From NCBI GenBank assembly GCA_017522105.1, contig JAFXAA010000036.1, positions 1 to 64,000 on the forward strand: a stretch of DNA of 64,000 nucleotides. Reading direction: 5' to 3'. Shown here one piece after another: positions 6,538-15,912 of the stretch (within the stretch, counting starts at the first letter, position 1; every line of letters begins with the position of its first letter). The notes below the pieces were generated by a model, which ran no database searches, had not been told where the DNA came from, and saw only the letters and a program-made list of their open reading frames with translations. The translations under genes and the position numbers were made by a program. The DNA comes from Bacteroidales bacterium. GTDB lineage: Bacteria > Bacteroidota > Bacteroidia > Bacteroidales > P3.

Positions 6538-8535
6538 ATGAAAAAAATATTTATGACTATGGCGGTGCTGCTTATTGCAGGCACCGCTTTTGCGCAGGAG
6601 AGACTTCTGCAGTGGGACCAGCTGATGGACCGCAACCTCTACCCCCAGCGCGAGGCGATGAGTTTCGTCTTTGCCCCCGACGGCAAGACGGTCACCTACT
6701 ACAAGGGTGGCGAGGTCTACGGCTTCGATGGCAAAAAAGAGTTCAAGCTCACCGATGCCCAGCAGGATTGGCGCAAGCCCCAAAACCACGACCCCAAGTT
6801 GGAGGGGCGCGTTGAGAAAAAGGATGGCAACCTGCTGGTCGACGGCAAGCTGGTGGAGCGCGGCGACGGCTACAATGTCGTCCTCGGCGAGAGCGTCCAC
6901 CGCAACGAGTTCGGCATCAACGGCGGCCTCTTCTGGTCGCCCAAGCAGTCGAAACTGGCCTTCTACCGCATGGACCAGAGCATGGTGGTCGACTATCCGT
7001 TGGTGAACACCAAGGCCCGCGAAGCCGAGCCCATGCCCATCAAGTACCCCATGGCCGGCATGCAGAGCCACTGGGTGACGGTAGGGGTCTACGAGCCTGC
7101 CACCGGGAAGCTCGTCTACCTCAACACCGCCCGCGACACCTCCGTCCACGAGCGCGAGATGTACCTCACCAACGTGGCTTGGAGCCCCGACGAGAAGTAT
7201 GTCTACATCGCCAAGGTAAACCGCGAGCAGAACCACATGTGGCTGGAGCAGTACGACGCCGCTACGGGCGACTTCATGAAAGTGCTCTTCGAGGAGACCA
7301 ACGCCCGCTACGTCGAGCCTTGCGAGCCCATGATGTTTACCCCCAAGGGCGACCAGTTCCTCTGGTTTTCCATGCGCGACGGCTACAAACACCTCTACCT
7401 ATACAATGCTGACGGCAGCCTGGTGAAGCAGGTGACCAAGGGCGAGTATGAGGTCGAGGGCTTCATACAGTTCGACAAGAAGGGCGAGAATATCTTCGTC
7501 TACGCCAACAAGGACAACCTCGCCGGCCGCGACGCCTACCGCGTCAGCCTGAAAGACGGCAAGATGTGGCGCCTCACCCTCGACAAAGGAACCCACAGCG
7601 TGGTCCTCAACGAGGATGGTACCAGCTTCGTGGATGTATATTCCTCTGTCGATGTGCCCGCCCGTGCCATGTGGAACAATGTAAAATACGGCAAGAATGG
7701 CCAATTCAGCAAACATACCGCACATGAGTTCTACCGCGCCGAGAATCCCATGAAGGACTATGCTATGCCCACTGTGAAGCTCGGCACTATCAAGGCTGCC
7801 GACGGCAAGACGGACCTGTATTACAGATTGATCACCCCTCCCAACATGAAGCCTGGCGAGAAGTACCCCACGCTGGTATATGTCTATGGCGGCCCCCACT
7901 CGCAGCTGGTCACCGACAGCTGGCTGGCCGGCGGCAACCTCTACTTCCTCCGTCTCGCCCAGCAGGGCTATGTGGTCTTCACCCTCGACAACCGCGGCAC
8001 CGACAATCGTGGCTTTGAGTTTGAGAGCTGCACGCATCGCCGCCTCGGCGAGGTGGAGATGGCCGACCAGATGGAGGGCGTCAAGTTCCTGAAGAGCCTG
8101 CCATACGTCGACAAGGACCGCATGGGTGTTGAGGGCTGGAGCTTCGGCGGTTTCATGACCATCACCATGAAGCTGGCACACCCCGAGGTGTTCAAGGTGG
8201 GCTGCGCCGGCGGCCCGGTCATCGACTGGAAGTGGTATGAGATCATGTACGGCGAGCGTTATATGGACACCCCGCAGGAGAACCCCGATGGCTACGAGGC
8301 CACAAGCCTCCTCAACAAGGCCCAGAACCTCGAAGGTCGTCTGCTGGTCATCCAGGGTGCCGAGGACAACACTGTCGTCCCGCAGCACAGCACCGAGTTC
8401 ATCGAGCGCTGCATCAACAACTACAAGCAGGTCGACTACTTCGCCTACCCCCACCACGAGCACAACGTGCTGGGCCGCGAGCGCCTTCATCTCTACCAGA
8501 AGATGTTCCAGTACTACGAGGACTTCCTGAAATAA
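6538..8535 (+). CDS. Dipeptidyl-peptidase IV-like S9 serine peptidase
   Basis: A 665-aa exported peptidase with a signal peptide ('MKKIFMTMAVLLIAGTAFAQ'), an N-terminal DPP-IV beta-propeller (about 30-430) and a C-terminal alpha/beta-hydrolase domain. The catalytic triad is visible: Ser535 in 'GWSFGG', Asp610 in 'GAEDNTVV' and a His in 'HHEHNV' (about 642). The family removes X-Pro dipeptides from peptides in the periplasm. 'YVYGGPHSQLV' is the usual oxyanion region. It is somewhat shorter than the roughly 720-aa Porphyromonas DPP-IV, without an obvious missing block. Confidence 0.9.
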   Translation: MKKIFMTMAVLLIAGTAFAQERLLQWDQLMDRNLYPQREAMSFVFAPDGKTVTYYKGGEVYGFDGKKEFKLTDAQQDWRKPQNHDPKLEGRVEKKDGNLLVDGKLVERGDGYNVVLGESVHRNEFGINGGLFWSPKQSKLAFYRMDQSMVVDYPLVNTKAREAEPMPIKYPMAGMQSHWVTVGVYEPATGKLVYLNTARDTSVHEREMYLTNVAWSPDEKYVYIAKVNREQNHMWLEQYDAATGDFMKVLFEETNARYVEPCEPMMFTPKGDQFLWFSMRDGYKHLYLYNADGSLVKQVTKGEYEVEGFIQFDKKGENIFVYANKDNLAGRDAYRVSLKDGKMWRLTLDKGTHSVVLNEDGTSFVDVYSSVDVPARAMWNNVKYGKNGQFSKHTAHEFYRAENPMKDYAMPTVKLGTIKAADGKTDLYYRLITPPNMKPGEKYPTLVYVYGGPHSQLVTDSWLAGGNLYFLRLAQQGYVVFTLDNRGTDNRGFEFESCTHRRLGEVEMADQMEGVKFLKSLPYVDKDRMGVEGWSFGGFMTITMKLAHPEVFKVGCAGGPVIDWKWYEIMYGERYMDTPQENPDGYEATSLLNKAQNLEGRLLVIQGAEDNTVVPQHSTEFIERCINNYKQVDYFAYPHHEHNVLGRERLHLYQKMFQYYEDFLK

Positions 8536-8573
8536 GTCCCAGAAGCCTTAAACCATAAACTTTAAACCTTACC

Positions 8574-9188
8574 ATGTTCACAGGAATCATAGAAACGACG
8601 GCCAAGGTCGTCAAGATAGAGAAAGAGAATACCAACTACCACTTCACCCTCGAGGTGCCCTTCGGCGACGAGCTGGCCATAGACCAGAGCATGGCCCACG
8701 ACGGCTGCTGCCTCACCGTGGTGAAGGTCGACAAGGAGAAGAAGCAGTACGTGGTCACCGCCATGGACGAGACCATGCTGAAGACCAACCTCTCCACCTG
8801 GAAAGTGGGCACGGAGGTCAATGTGGAGCGATCCATGCGCATGGACGGTCGCTTCGACGGCCACATCGTGCAGGGCCATGTGGACCAGACGGCCACCTGC
8901 ACCAAGGTGGTGGACGACAACGGCAGCTGGCGCTTCTACTTCAGCTATGACGCCAAGAATGCACCCAGCATCACCGTTCCCAAGGGCAGCATCAGCATCA
9001 ACGGCGTCAGCCTGACGGTGGTGGACAGCGAGCCCGGAATGTTCTCCGTGGCCATCATCCCCTACACCTACCAGGTGACCAACTTCCACAATTTCCGCGA
9101 AGGCACTGTGGTCAACATCGAGTTTGACGTCTTCGGCAAGTACGTCCAGCGCCTGCTGGAGCAGTATATGGCTGCACAGAAACAATAA
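8574..9188 (+). CDS. ribE: Riboflavin synthase, alpha chain
   Basis: A 204-aa protein with two lumazine-binding repeats. It starts with the canonical 'MFTGIIETTAKV', with 'AHDGCCLTVV' in the first half and 'ISINGVSLTVV' in the second; 'GHIVQGHVDQTA' is the linker signature. It dismutates two 6,7-dimethyl-8-ribityllumazine molecules into riboflavin. It stands alone here, 38 bases after the peptidase and without other rib genes. No FMN riboswitch was recognised in the short gap. Confidence 0.96.
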   Translation: MFTGIIETTAKVVKIEKENTNYHFTLEVPFGDELAIDQSMAHDGCCLTVVKVDKEKKQYVVTAMDETMLKTNLSTWKVGTEVNVERSMRMDGRFDGHIVQGHVDQTATCTKVVDDNGSWRFYFSYDAKNAPSITVPKGSISINGVSLTVVDSEPGMFSVAIIPYTYQVTNFHNFREGTVVNIEFDVFGKYVQRLLEQYMAAQKQ

Positions 9189-9216
9189 AGTAACTCATCA
9201 ATAAACGCACAATAAC

Positions 9217-10266
9217 TTGAAAACAAAACTTACAGCAGTTCTGTTCACGGCCATGCTGTTGGCATCGTCGCTTGGTGCCAACGGACAGATGACATGGGGT
9301 GATGCCATAAACAAAATCAAGCTCGAGGCGCGTGCCGACGGTGAGCTGTTCACCACGGACAGTACGCCAAACTTCGGCTTCCACGGCAAGTATTTCAACC
9401 TGATGCTTGGTGGCAACTTCGGCTCCGGCTTCAGCTATTACTTCAAGCAGCGCATCATCGCCAACCCCGGCTCCGTGATGTTCTTCGACAACACCGACTT
9501 CCTCTACCTTGACTACAAGCCCACCGCCAACTGGCGCCTGCGCTTCGGCAAGGATGCTATGGCCATGGGCGGCTTTGAGTATGACGCCTCGCCCATCGAC
9601 GTATACTTTCCCACCACCCTTTGGAACAATATCTACTGCTTCCAGCTGGGTGTCAGCGGGGCGTGGATCAGCGACGACGGCAACCACACGCTGGTGGCGC
9701 AGGTGACCAACTCGCCCTACATCAACTCCACGGGTCTGAGCTACGACGCCGGCCTGGTGTCGTACAACCTGTGCTGGTATGGCACCGTGGGCCATTGGCA
9801 GACCATCTGGAGCACCAGCATGATAGAGCGCGAGTGGAGCAAGTTTATGAACCTGACGATGATAGGCAACAAGTTCGTCTTCGACAAGTGGGACATATAT
9901 GTCGACTTCATGCACCATGCCCTCTCGTTCGACGACTGGGGCAAGAACTTCGGTGTGGTGAGTTGTGCCAACTACTACTTCACGCCGGAGTTCAACATCT
10001 TCGTCAAGGGCATGTTCGAGCAGAACAAGTCTGAGGTGGACCTCAACTCCGCCGTGGCGCTCGACCACCTGCTCCGTGCCGGCCACACCTACAGCCGCTA
10101 TGGCTTAGGCTTTGAGTGGTTCCCCAAGGGGCTGAAGAGTGTGAGGTTGCACACCTACGTCTGCCGCATGCAGGAGTGGGTGAACAATACGGAGATTGAC
10201 AACACGTGGAACTTCAACATTGGCGCCACGTGGACGATGGACTTTTACAAACTTATCAAGAAATAA
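9217..10266 (+). CDS. Porin-like outer-membrane beta-barrel protein (TTG start)
   Basis: A 349-aa exported protein. The best start is TTG at 9217, which gives a clean signal peptide ('LTAVLFTAMLLASSLGANG'). The mature part has alternating amphipathic strands ending in aromatic residues ('FGKYFNLMLGGNFGSGFSYY', 'NWRLRFGKDAMAMGGFEYD') and a 'WTMDFYKLIKK' end, typical of phosphate-selective porin-like barrels. Substrate unknown. It is followed after 3 bases by a Gate-domain membrane protein. Confidence 0.72.
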   Translation: MKTKLTAVLFTAMLLASSLGANGQMTWGDAINKIKLEARADGELFTTDSTPNFGFHGKYFNLMLGGNFGSGFSYYFKQRIIANPGSVMFFDNTDFLYLDYKPTANWRLRFGKDAMAMGGFEYDASPIDVYFPTTLWNNIYCFQLGVSGAWISDDGNHTLVAQVTNSPYINSTGLSYDAGLVSYNLCWYGTVGHWQTIWSTSMIEREWSKFMNLTMIGNKFVFDKWDIYVDFMHHALSFDDWGKNFGVVSCANYYFTPEFNIFVKGMFEQNKSEVDLNSAVALDHLLRAGHTYSRYGLGFEWFPKGLKSVRLHTYVCRMQEWVNNTEIDNTWNFNIGATWTMDFYKLIKK

Positions 10267-10269
10267 GCC

Positions 10270-11574
10270 ATGACAGAGAATAAACCAACCCATACGGTCG
10301 GCGAAACGGGACAAAAGTCACACGACGGCGGCCAGCGACACGGCCTGCTTAACACCATGCTGTCGGTCATCGACCCCTTCCAGGTGTTCCGTCACCACGA
10401 GACCAACCCCCACAAGCCGAGCGGCAAGCCTCGCCGTCTGAAGTTCACCACCAGCCGCAGCCTCGAGGCTCTGATTTTCCTGGTGTGCTTCTTCGCCTTC
10501 TTCGGCTTCCTGGCCTACAGGATGACGCTGCCCAACATGCTTAACACCTTCATGCAGACGGCTTACCACCTGCTGCTGGAGACGGTGTTCTACATCATGG
10601 CCATCTGCGTGCTGATGGGTGCCATCAGCAAGCTGCTCACCGAGTTCGGCGTGGTGCGCCTGATGGAGAACATTCTGCGCCCCCTGATGAAGCCCCTATA
10701 CAACCTGCCTGGTGTGGCGGCTCTGGGCGCCGTGATGACCTTCCTCAGCGACAATCCCGCCATCATTTCGCTGGCCAAGGACAACAACTTCGCCCGCTAC
10801 TTCAAGAAATACCAGCTGGTGAGCCTCACCAACTTCGGCACCGCTTTCGGCATGGGCCTGGTGGTTATAGCCTTCATGACGGGTCTCGGTTTCGGCAAGG
10901 GCGCCCTTGTGGGCCTGCTGGGAGCCGTCATTGGCAGCATCATCAGCACCCGCCTCATGCAGCGCTTCACACTGAAGAGCTACCCCGAGCTCGACTGCCC
11001 CGTCACCGAGGAGGAGGGCACCGAGCAGAACATCTCCTTCAAGAGTGAGGGCAACGCCTTCCAGCGTTTCCTCAACGCCATGCTCGACGGCGGCAAGAGC
11101 GGCGTTGGCATCGGCGTGGCCATCATCCCCGGCGTGCTCTGCATCTCCACCATCGTCATGATGCTCACCTTCGGCCCCGCGGGTGCCAACGGCGAGTACA
11201 CGGGCGTGGCCTACGAGGGCGTGCCCGTCATCACCTGGCTGGCCGACAAGATTAACGTGGTCTTCTACTGGCTCTTCGGCTTCGAGAGCGGCGCGCTGGT
11301 CAGTTTCCCCATTACCGCCCTTGGCGCTGTGGGCGCTGCCATAGGTCTGGTGCCCAAGTTCATCGCCGACGGCATCATCAATAACAACGCCATCGCCGTC
11401 TTCACTGCCATGGGCATGTGTTGGAGCGGCTACCTCAGCACCCACACCGCCATGCTCGACAGCCTCGGCTACCGCAAGCTCATCGGCAAGGCCATTGGGG
11501 CCCACACCATCGGCGGCCTCTGTGCCGGTGTAGCTGCCCACTGGCTCTGGGTGTTGCTGGCGCTGATATTCTAA
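10270..11574 (+). CDS. Nucleoside-recognition (Gate) domain membrane protein
   Basis: A 434-aa polytopic inner-membrane protein with about ten hydrophobic segments. It contains two Gate-type halves, with 'VMTFLSDNPAIISLAKDN' and 'GVGIGVAIIPGVLCISTIVM' as conserved-looking stretches. The family includes spore-maturation-like and nucleoside-transporter-like gate proteins; the transported substrate is not known. The soluble N-terminus (about 60 residues) is polar. It starts 3 bases after the porin stop, suggesting co-expression. Confidence 0.78.
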   Translation: MTENKPTHTVGETGQKSHDGGQRHGLLNTMLSVIDPFQVFRHHETNPHKPSGKPRRLKFTTSRSLEALIFLVCFFAFFGFLAYRMTLPNMLNTFMQTAYHLLLETVFYIMAICVLMGAISKLLTEFGVVRLMENILRPLMKPLYNLPGVAALGAVMTFLSDNPAIISLAKDNNFARYFKKYQLVSLTNFGTAFGMGLVVIAFMTGLGFGKGALVGLLGAVIGSIISTRLMQRFTLKSYPELDCPVTEEEGTEQNISFKSEGNAFQRFLNAMLDGGKSGVGIGVAIIPGVLCISTIVMMLTFGPAGANGEYTGVAYEGVPVITWLADKINVVFYWLFGFESGALVSFPITALGAVGAAIGLVPKFIADGIINNNAIAVFTAMGMCWSGYLSTHTAMLDSLGYRKLIGKAIGAHTIGGLCAGVAAHWLWVLLALIF

Positions 11575-11584
11575 CCCCAGAGCA

Positions 11585-12499
11585 ATGAACATCAAAGAGG
11601 CCATAGGCGGATTTCGTGCGTGGCAGAAGACTCCGGATTACCACTGGGGCAAAGGCTCGTCTGCGCATCAGTGTGTCAACTGTGGCCACGAATATACTGG
11701 CAACTACTGCCCCATGTGTGGACAGAAGGATGGTGCCAAACGCATTACGTGGGTCTCGCTCTGGCGTAATTTTATGATGATATGGGGCATGGACTCGCAC
11801 TCCCTACCGGTGTCTCTTTGGCAGTTGATATGGCGTCCAGGCTACTTCATTGGCGACTACCTTGACGGTCATCGTCAGGTGAGTTATCCTCCTGTGAAGA
11901 TGCTCTTCATTGTGGCTGTAATCTATGCCATACTGGTGCAGACTTTCCGTATGCTGAATGGCGAAGCGCCGCCGCTTGACGAGAGTGTGAGTGTTCTTGA
12001 ACCAGTGTTCCGGTGGATGGGTGACAACCCTGCCTGGACGGCTTTGGGGATGACCTTCGTTATGACGTTGCCAACAAGTATCCTCTTTCACTTCTCGCCA
12101 CGCCATGCGCACCATTCTTTGCCAGAAGGTTTTTTTATCCAGGTGTTTATGAGTTCGCTGATGCTGATGTCCATTTTTGTGATGAAGCTCATCTCCGGGT
12201 GGCTCATGTTGCTGGTGCCGCTGTTATATTATGTCTGCTACCGTCAGTTGTTCGGCTATGGCATGTGGAGCACCTTGTGGCGTGTGGCCTTGTGTTTCGC
12301 CACTTGGCTGGGTATCACCTTATTCTTCTTTTTCACCATGGTGCCGCTGTTTGACACTGCAATGCAGAAAAACGGTGAGGCATTGGAGACCGTTCTGACG
12401 TTGGCTGTCATTTTGGTTATGCTGGTCATAGGGCTGGCTGTCGTGCTTGGCTTTGGCTATTGGATTAGTAAGAAGACATGCAAATCACGGGAATCATAA
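11585..12499 (+). CDS. DUF3667 membrane protein with zinc ribbon
   Basis: A 304-aa protein. The N-terminus carries a zinc-ribbon motif 'CVNCGHEYTGNYCPMCGQ' (two CxxC pairs) followed by 'WRPGYFIGDYLDGHRQ', the DUF3667 signature, and then about five transmembrane segments. Function of the family is unknown. The 3' end overlaps the next small membrane-protein gene by 22 bases, which implies translational coupling. Confidence 0.82.
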   Translation: MNIKEAIGGFRAWQKTPDYHWGKGSSAHQCVNCGHEYTGNYCPMCGQKDGAKRITWVSLWRNFMMIWGMDSHSLPVSLWQLIWRPGYFIGDYLDGHRQVSYPPVKMLFIVAVIYAILVQTFRMLNGEAPPLDESVSVLEPVFRWMGDNPAWTALGMTFVMTLPTSILFHFSPRHAHHSLPEGFFIQVFMSSLMLMSIFVMKLISGWLMLLVPLLYYVCYRQLFGYGMWSTLWRVALCFATWLGITLFFFFTMVPLFDTAMQKNGEALETVLTLAVILVMLVIGLAVVLGFGYWISKKTCKSRES

Positions 12500-12768
12500 T
12501 CGGTGCTGCCACCTTCTTCACCATCGGTGCCTTTCACCCATTGGTCATCAAGGCCGAGTTTTATCTTGGCGTTGGCTGCTGGTGGCTTTTCCTTTTACTC
12601 GGAGTGGGTTGTATTGCCGGTTCTCTGTTCACCGTCGGCATCTGGAGTATCATCCTTGGTGTTGTGGGCTTCAGCAGCCTGTGGTCCATACTGGAGCTTG
12701 TCAAGCAGCGCAAGCGCGTGGAGCGAGGATGGTTCCCGGCGGGGCCAGGCCATGAGAAAAAAAAATGA
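12478..12768 (+). CDS. DUF4491 small membrane protein
   Basis: A 96-aa protein with three hydrophobic segments. It matches the DUF4491 pattern: 'ITGIIIGAATFFTIGAFHPL', 'VIKAEFYLGVGCWW', 'GVVGFSSLWSILEL' and the end 'KRVERGWFP'. Function unknown. It overlaps both neighbours (22 bases upstream and 4 bases downstream), so it is part of a tight DUF3667-DUF4491-YjbR-permease run. Confidence 0.82.
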   Translation: MQITGIIIGAATFFTIGAFHPLVIKAEFYLGVGCWWLFLLLGVGCIAGSLFTVGIWSIILGVVGFSSLWSILELVKQRKRVERGWFPAGPGHEKKK

Positions 12769-13181
12769 ACATAGAGGATTACCGCAATTACTGCCTTTCG
12801 CTCGGCGATGATGTCGAGGAGAAGATGCCTTTCACAGCCTTCCGCTATGCCAGCGAGGTGTTGGTGTTCTATGTATGTGGTCACATGTTTGCATTCTTTG
12901 ACTGCAATAACTTCTCTGTCGTCACGCTCAAGTGCCAGCCCGACCGAATTGAGGAACTCAAAGAGAGGCATCCTTTCATCGGTAGGCCATTCAATGAGTC
13001 GCCTCGTTTCTGGATAGGCGTAGACCCCATGGAGGCACCAGACACGCTGTTGTGCGAGCTGACGCAGAACTCATACATGATTGTCAAGAGCAAATACGCC
13101 AAGGTGTGCAATAAACCTGCGATGTCGTCGTTAAAAAATAGGAGTAAAACGAAGAGAGATGAAAATACAAGCTTTCTTTGA
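12765..13181 (+). CDS. MmcQ/YjbR-family protein
   Basis: A 138-aa protein of the CyaY-like YjbR fold. Features are 'IEDYRNYCLSLGDDVEEKMPF', 'FAFFDCNNFSVVTLKC' and 'FWIGVDPMEAPDTLLCELTQ'. The family is proposed to bind DNA but its role is not settled. The last 20 residues are polar and probably disordered, and their codons overlap the start of the permease gene (13159) in another frame. The overlap suggests coupling. Confidence 0.8.
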   Translation: MNIEDYRNYCLSLGDDVEEKMPFTAFRYASEVLVFYVCGHMFAFFDCNNFSVVTLKCQPDRIEELKERHPFIGRPFNESPRFWIGVDPMEAPDTLLCELTQNSYMIVKSKYAKVCNKPAMSSLKNRSKTKRDENTSFL

Positions 13182-14382
13182 GTCTTTCCTGATGGTGATT
13201 AATGAGATGAGCCCCTATCTATTGTTGGGATTTCTCATTGCGGGGATACTGCATGTTTTTGTGCCGAAGGGCTTTTACACCCGATATCTGTCGAAAGACA
13301 ACAAGTTTTCTGTTTTATGGGCGGCATTGCTCGGCATACCGCTGCCGCTGTGTTCTTGTGGGGTCATTCCCACTGCTATAGGCCTTAAGAACGAGCGAGC
13401 CTCCAAGGGCGCAGTGGCCTCGTTCCTCATAGCAACACCACAGACCGGCATAGACTCCATCTTGGCCACTTTCTCCATGATGGGCTTGGGTTTTGCCATC
13501 GTACGTCCTGCGGCGGCCCTTGTCATAGGAATCTGCGGCGGGCTGTTGGTCAACCGGCTCGTGCCGGCGGATGATGACGGGGGGCAATCTGGCGGTTCCT
13601 GCCGTGTTGAGAAAGGAAGCCGCCTTTGTCGTGTGTTAAAATACGCCTATTTTGACATGATACAAGACATTGGCCTGCGTCTTGTCATAGGTCTGCTGTT
13701 GGCCGCACTCATAAATGTTGCGGTACCGGATGAGTTCTTCCTCACCTTTGGCAGCCACCCCCTGTTGCAGATGTTGGTTATTCTCGCTATTGCGGTGCCG
13801 ATGTATATATGCTCTACGGGAAGTATCCCTGTTGCAGCGGCGTTGATGATGAAGGGTCTCTCGCCAGGAGCTGCTCTGGTGATGCTTATGGCAGGCCCAG
13901 CGGTCAACCTTGCATCCATTCTCGTTGTCCGTAAGTCGCTTGGCCGTCGGTTCACATTGATTTATATACTCACCATAGTTGTTTTCTCCATCCTCTTTGG
14001 TTTGCTCATCAATGCAATCGGCATTGGTGCAGAGTTGTCCGTGCGGGGTGCCGACTGCTGCGGTATGCCGATTCACAAACCGGGCATTTCCCGAACCATT
14101 TGTTCTGCACTCCTTATACTGTTCATCTTAATAGCTCTCAGTATGAAATTCTTTAGTAGATTCAAGAGGCAGGAAGCCGTGAACGGCACGGCTGTCTATA
14201 CCGTGGAGGGTATGCATTGCAACCACTGCAAAGCTGCCGTCGAGAAAGCTGTCGGTGGCCTCAAAGGGGTCACTGCTGCCGAGGTCAACCTTGGCGCCAA
14301 GACAGTCACCGTCACCGGAACTGTTGATGCTGCCGCTGTACGCAAGGCCGTTGAACAGGCAGGCTTTGAATTCAAAGGGTAG
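13159..14382 (+). CDS. SO_0444-type Cu/Zn efflux permease with C-terminal HMA domain
   Basis: A 407-aa protein. The first 330 residues form a DUF318/ArsP-like permease with 'LGIPLPLCSCGVIPTAIGL', 'SFLIATPQTGIDSI' and the second-half 'CSTGSIPVAAALM'. The C-terminal 70 residues are a heavy-metal-associated domain with 'VEGMHCNHCKAAVEKAVGG' (CxxC metal site). The fusion fits a soft-metal exporter in the inner membrane. It is the last gene of the run; a divergent AraC gene ends downstream. Confidence 0.85.
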   Translation: MKIQAFFESFLMVINEMSPYLLLGFLIAGILHVFVPKGFYTRYLSKDNKFSVLWAALLGIPLPLCSCGVIPTAIGLKNERASKGAVASFLIATPQTGIDSILATFSMMGLGFAIVRPAAALVIGICGGLLVNRLVPADDDGGQSGGSCRVEKGSRLCRVLKYAYFDMIQDIGLRLVIGLLLAALINVAVPDEFFLTFGSHPLLQMLVILAIAVPMYICSTGSIPVAAALMMKGLSPGAALVMLMAGPAVNLASILVVRKSLGRRFTLIYILTIVVFSILFGLLINAIGIGAELSVRGADCCGMPIHKPGISRTICSALLILFILIALSMKFFSRFKRQEAVNGTAVYTVEGMHCNHCKAAVEKAVGGLKGVTAAEVNLGAKTVTVTGTVDAAAVRKAVEQAGFEFKG

Positions 14383-14400
14383 CAAATCCCTCAGACTGTG

Positions 14401-15237
14401 CTATGTCCGTGGTTGCAGGCTGCGGCGGTAGTCGCTGGGCGACTGGCTTAGATGCTTCTGACAGTAGCGGCTGAAGTAGCTCAAGGTGTTGAAGTTCATC
14501 TGGTCGGCTATCTGGGTGAGCGACAGGCGTTCGTCGTCGAGTTTCTTTTTGAGTATAGACACCGTGGCACGGTCGATGAAGCTGCTGACGCTGTGGCCGG
14601 TGACGCGCTTGACGGTGGCCGAGAGGTACTTGGGCGACACGTTCAGCCGTTCGGCAAAGTAGCGCACCTCGCGCTCGGTGCGGCAGATGCCGGTGTCGAG
14701 CAGCGCCAGGAACTGCTTGACGATGTAGGCCGTGCGGTCGCTGTGGGTGTCGGTGGCGTCGCGGCGGGCGTGGAGCTCGAAGATGTCGTATATCATCGTC
14801 AGGCAGAGACTCCCCATCATCTCGCGGTAGAAGAGCAGGTGGCGGTCGTTGAGGCGGTCGCGCAGCCGGCGGAAGTCCTCCAACAGGATTTCCGCCTGGC
14901 GGTCATCGACCTTGATGACGGGGTTCTGGTTGAGGCTGATGCTGCCGCCGATGCTGTAGTTGTTCGACGGCAGGAGGCTATGCAAGAATTTGTTGTCGGC
15001 GGCGAACCACTCCACCTCCATCCCCGGTGCCGCCGCGAGGTTCTTCGCCCTGTTGGGGTAAGGCATCACCACCAGGTCGTTCTTCACGATGTGGTAGCAC
15101 TTTTCATTGAACACAAAGCTCCCCTCCCCCGCCGTGCAGAGCAGGTGCATACAGGTGTGGCCCAGCTCCTGAGCGTTCATGGCCAGGTAATCAGTCGAAT
15201 ATATAAAATCGGTCTTCATACTGGAGAAATAACGCAT
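14401..15237 (-). CDS. AraC-family transcriptional regulator
   Basis: A 278-aa regulator. It has an N-terminal cupin-like sensor (about 1-160) and a C-terminal AraC domain: 'FAERLNVSPKYLSATVKRV' (first HTH) and 'LTQIADQMNFNTLSYFSRYC' then 'QKHLSQSPSDYR' (second HTH). ATG at 15219 is an alternative start. It is divergently transcribed from the eight-gene redox cluster beginning at 15365, across a 127-bp gap, so it is the likely regulator of that cluster. The effector is unknown. Confidence 0.9.
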   Translation of the reverse strand: MRYFSSMKTDFIYSTDYLAMNAQELGHTCMHLLCTAGEGSFVFNEKCYHIVKNDLVVMPYPNRAKNLAAAPGMEVEWFAADNKFLHSLLPSNNYSIGGSISLNQNPVIKVDDRQAEILLEDFRRLRDRLNDRHLLFYREMMGSLCLTMIYDIFELHARRDATDTHSDRTAYIVKQFLALLDTGICRTEREVRYFAERLNVSPKYLSATVKRVTGHSVSSFIDRATVSILKKKLDDERLSLTQIADQMNFNTLSYFSRYCQKHLSQSPSDYRRSLQPRT

Positions 15238-15302
15238 AATATTTGTGTAAATTGTGTAACTATTGGTGTTTTTTGTATAACTGATATTCTGGTAAATGGT
15301 CG

Positions 15303-15310
15303 TATTTTTG
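15303..15310 (+). promoter_or_regulatory. -7 box for the redox cluster
   Basis: TATTTTTG matches TAnnTTTG and lies 54 bases upstream of the acetyltransferase ATG, inside the divergent AraC/cluster gap. There is no good TTTG at -33, consistent with a promoter that needs an activator such as the adjacent AraC protein (inference). Confidence 0.5.
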
Positions 15311-15364
15311 CAGCATTAACAAGAATATGTATAACTGAGCTAATAACTGAAAATACAGATAATT

Positions 15365-15892
15365 ATGCAAGAAACAATAGTAGACCCGAGACTGACAACT
15401 GCCGAAGAACACGCTGAGGGCGTGCGTCAGGCACAGGTACTCTTCCGCCTTAACCACACGATGCCATATACCGACGAGTACAACGCGCTGGTCAAGGAAC
15501 TCTTTGGCGTCGGCCTTGGTGAGGGTGGATTCATTATGCCTGGCTTGACGGGCGTATGCTTCGACCGTGTGAAGATTGGCAAAGGGGTGATGATTATGAA
15601 CAACTGCCTGATGATGAGCCGTGGCGGCATCACCATCGACGACGGTGCCATGATTGCCGCCAACGTGCAGCTGATCAGCAACAACCACGACCTGCACGAC
15701 CGCCAGATCCTGATCTGCAAGCCCGTCCATATCGGCCGCAACGCCTGGGTAGGTGCCGGCGCCACCATCCTGCCCGGCGTCACCGTGGGCGAAAATGCCG
15801 TGGTGGCCGCCGGCGCGGTGGTGACCAAGGATGTGGCTCCCAACACCATCGTGGGCGGCAACCCTGCCAAATTCATCAAAAACGTAGATTAA
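15365..15892 (+). CDS. Hexapeptide-repeat O-acetyltransferase (LacA/Maa-like)
   Basis: A 175-aa left-handed beta-helix acyltransferase. Hexapeptide repeats run through 'GLTGVCFDRVKIGKGVMIMN' and 'IGRNAWVGAGATILPGVTVG' to 'VVTKDVAPNTIVGGNPAKFI', the C-terminal signature of sugar O-acetyltransferases. The catalytic His is in 'SNNHDLHD'. It transfers acetyl from acetyl-CoA to a sugar or similar acceptor in the cytosol. It is the first gene of the AraC-linked cluster. Confidence 0.85.
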   Translation: MQETIVDPRLTTAEEHAEGVRQAQVLFRLNHTMPYTDEYNALVKELFGVGLGEGGFIMPGLTGVCFDRVKIGKGVMIMNNCLMMSRGGITIDDGAMIAANVQLISNNHDLHDRQILICKPVHIGRNAWVGAGATILPGVTVGENAVVAAGAVVTKDVAPNTIVGGNPAKFIKNVD

Positions 15893-15912
15893 ATACTTAA
15901 AAACATAAAACA

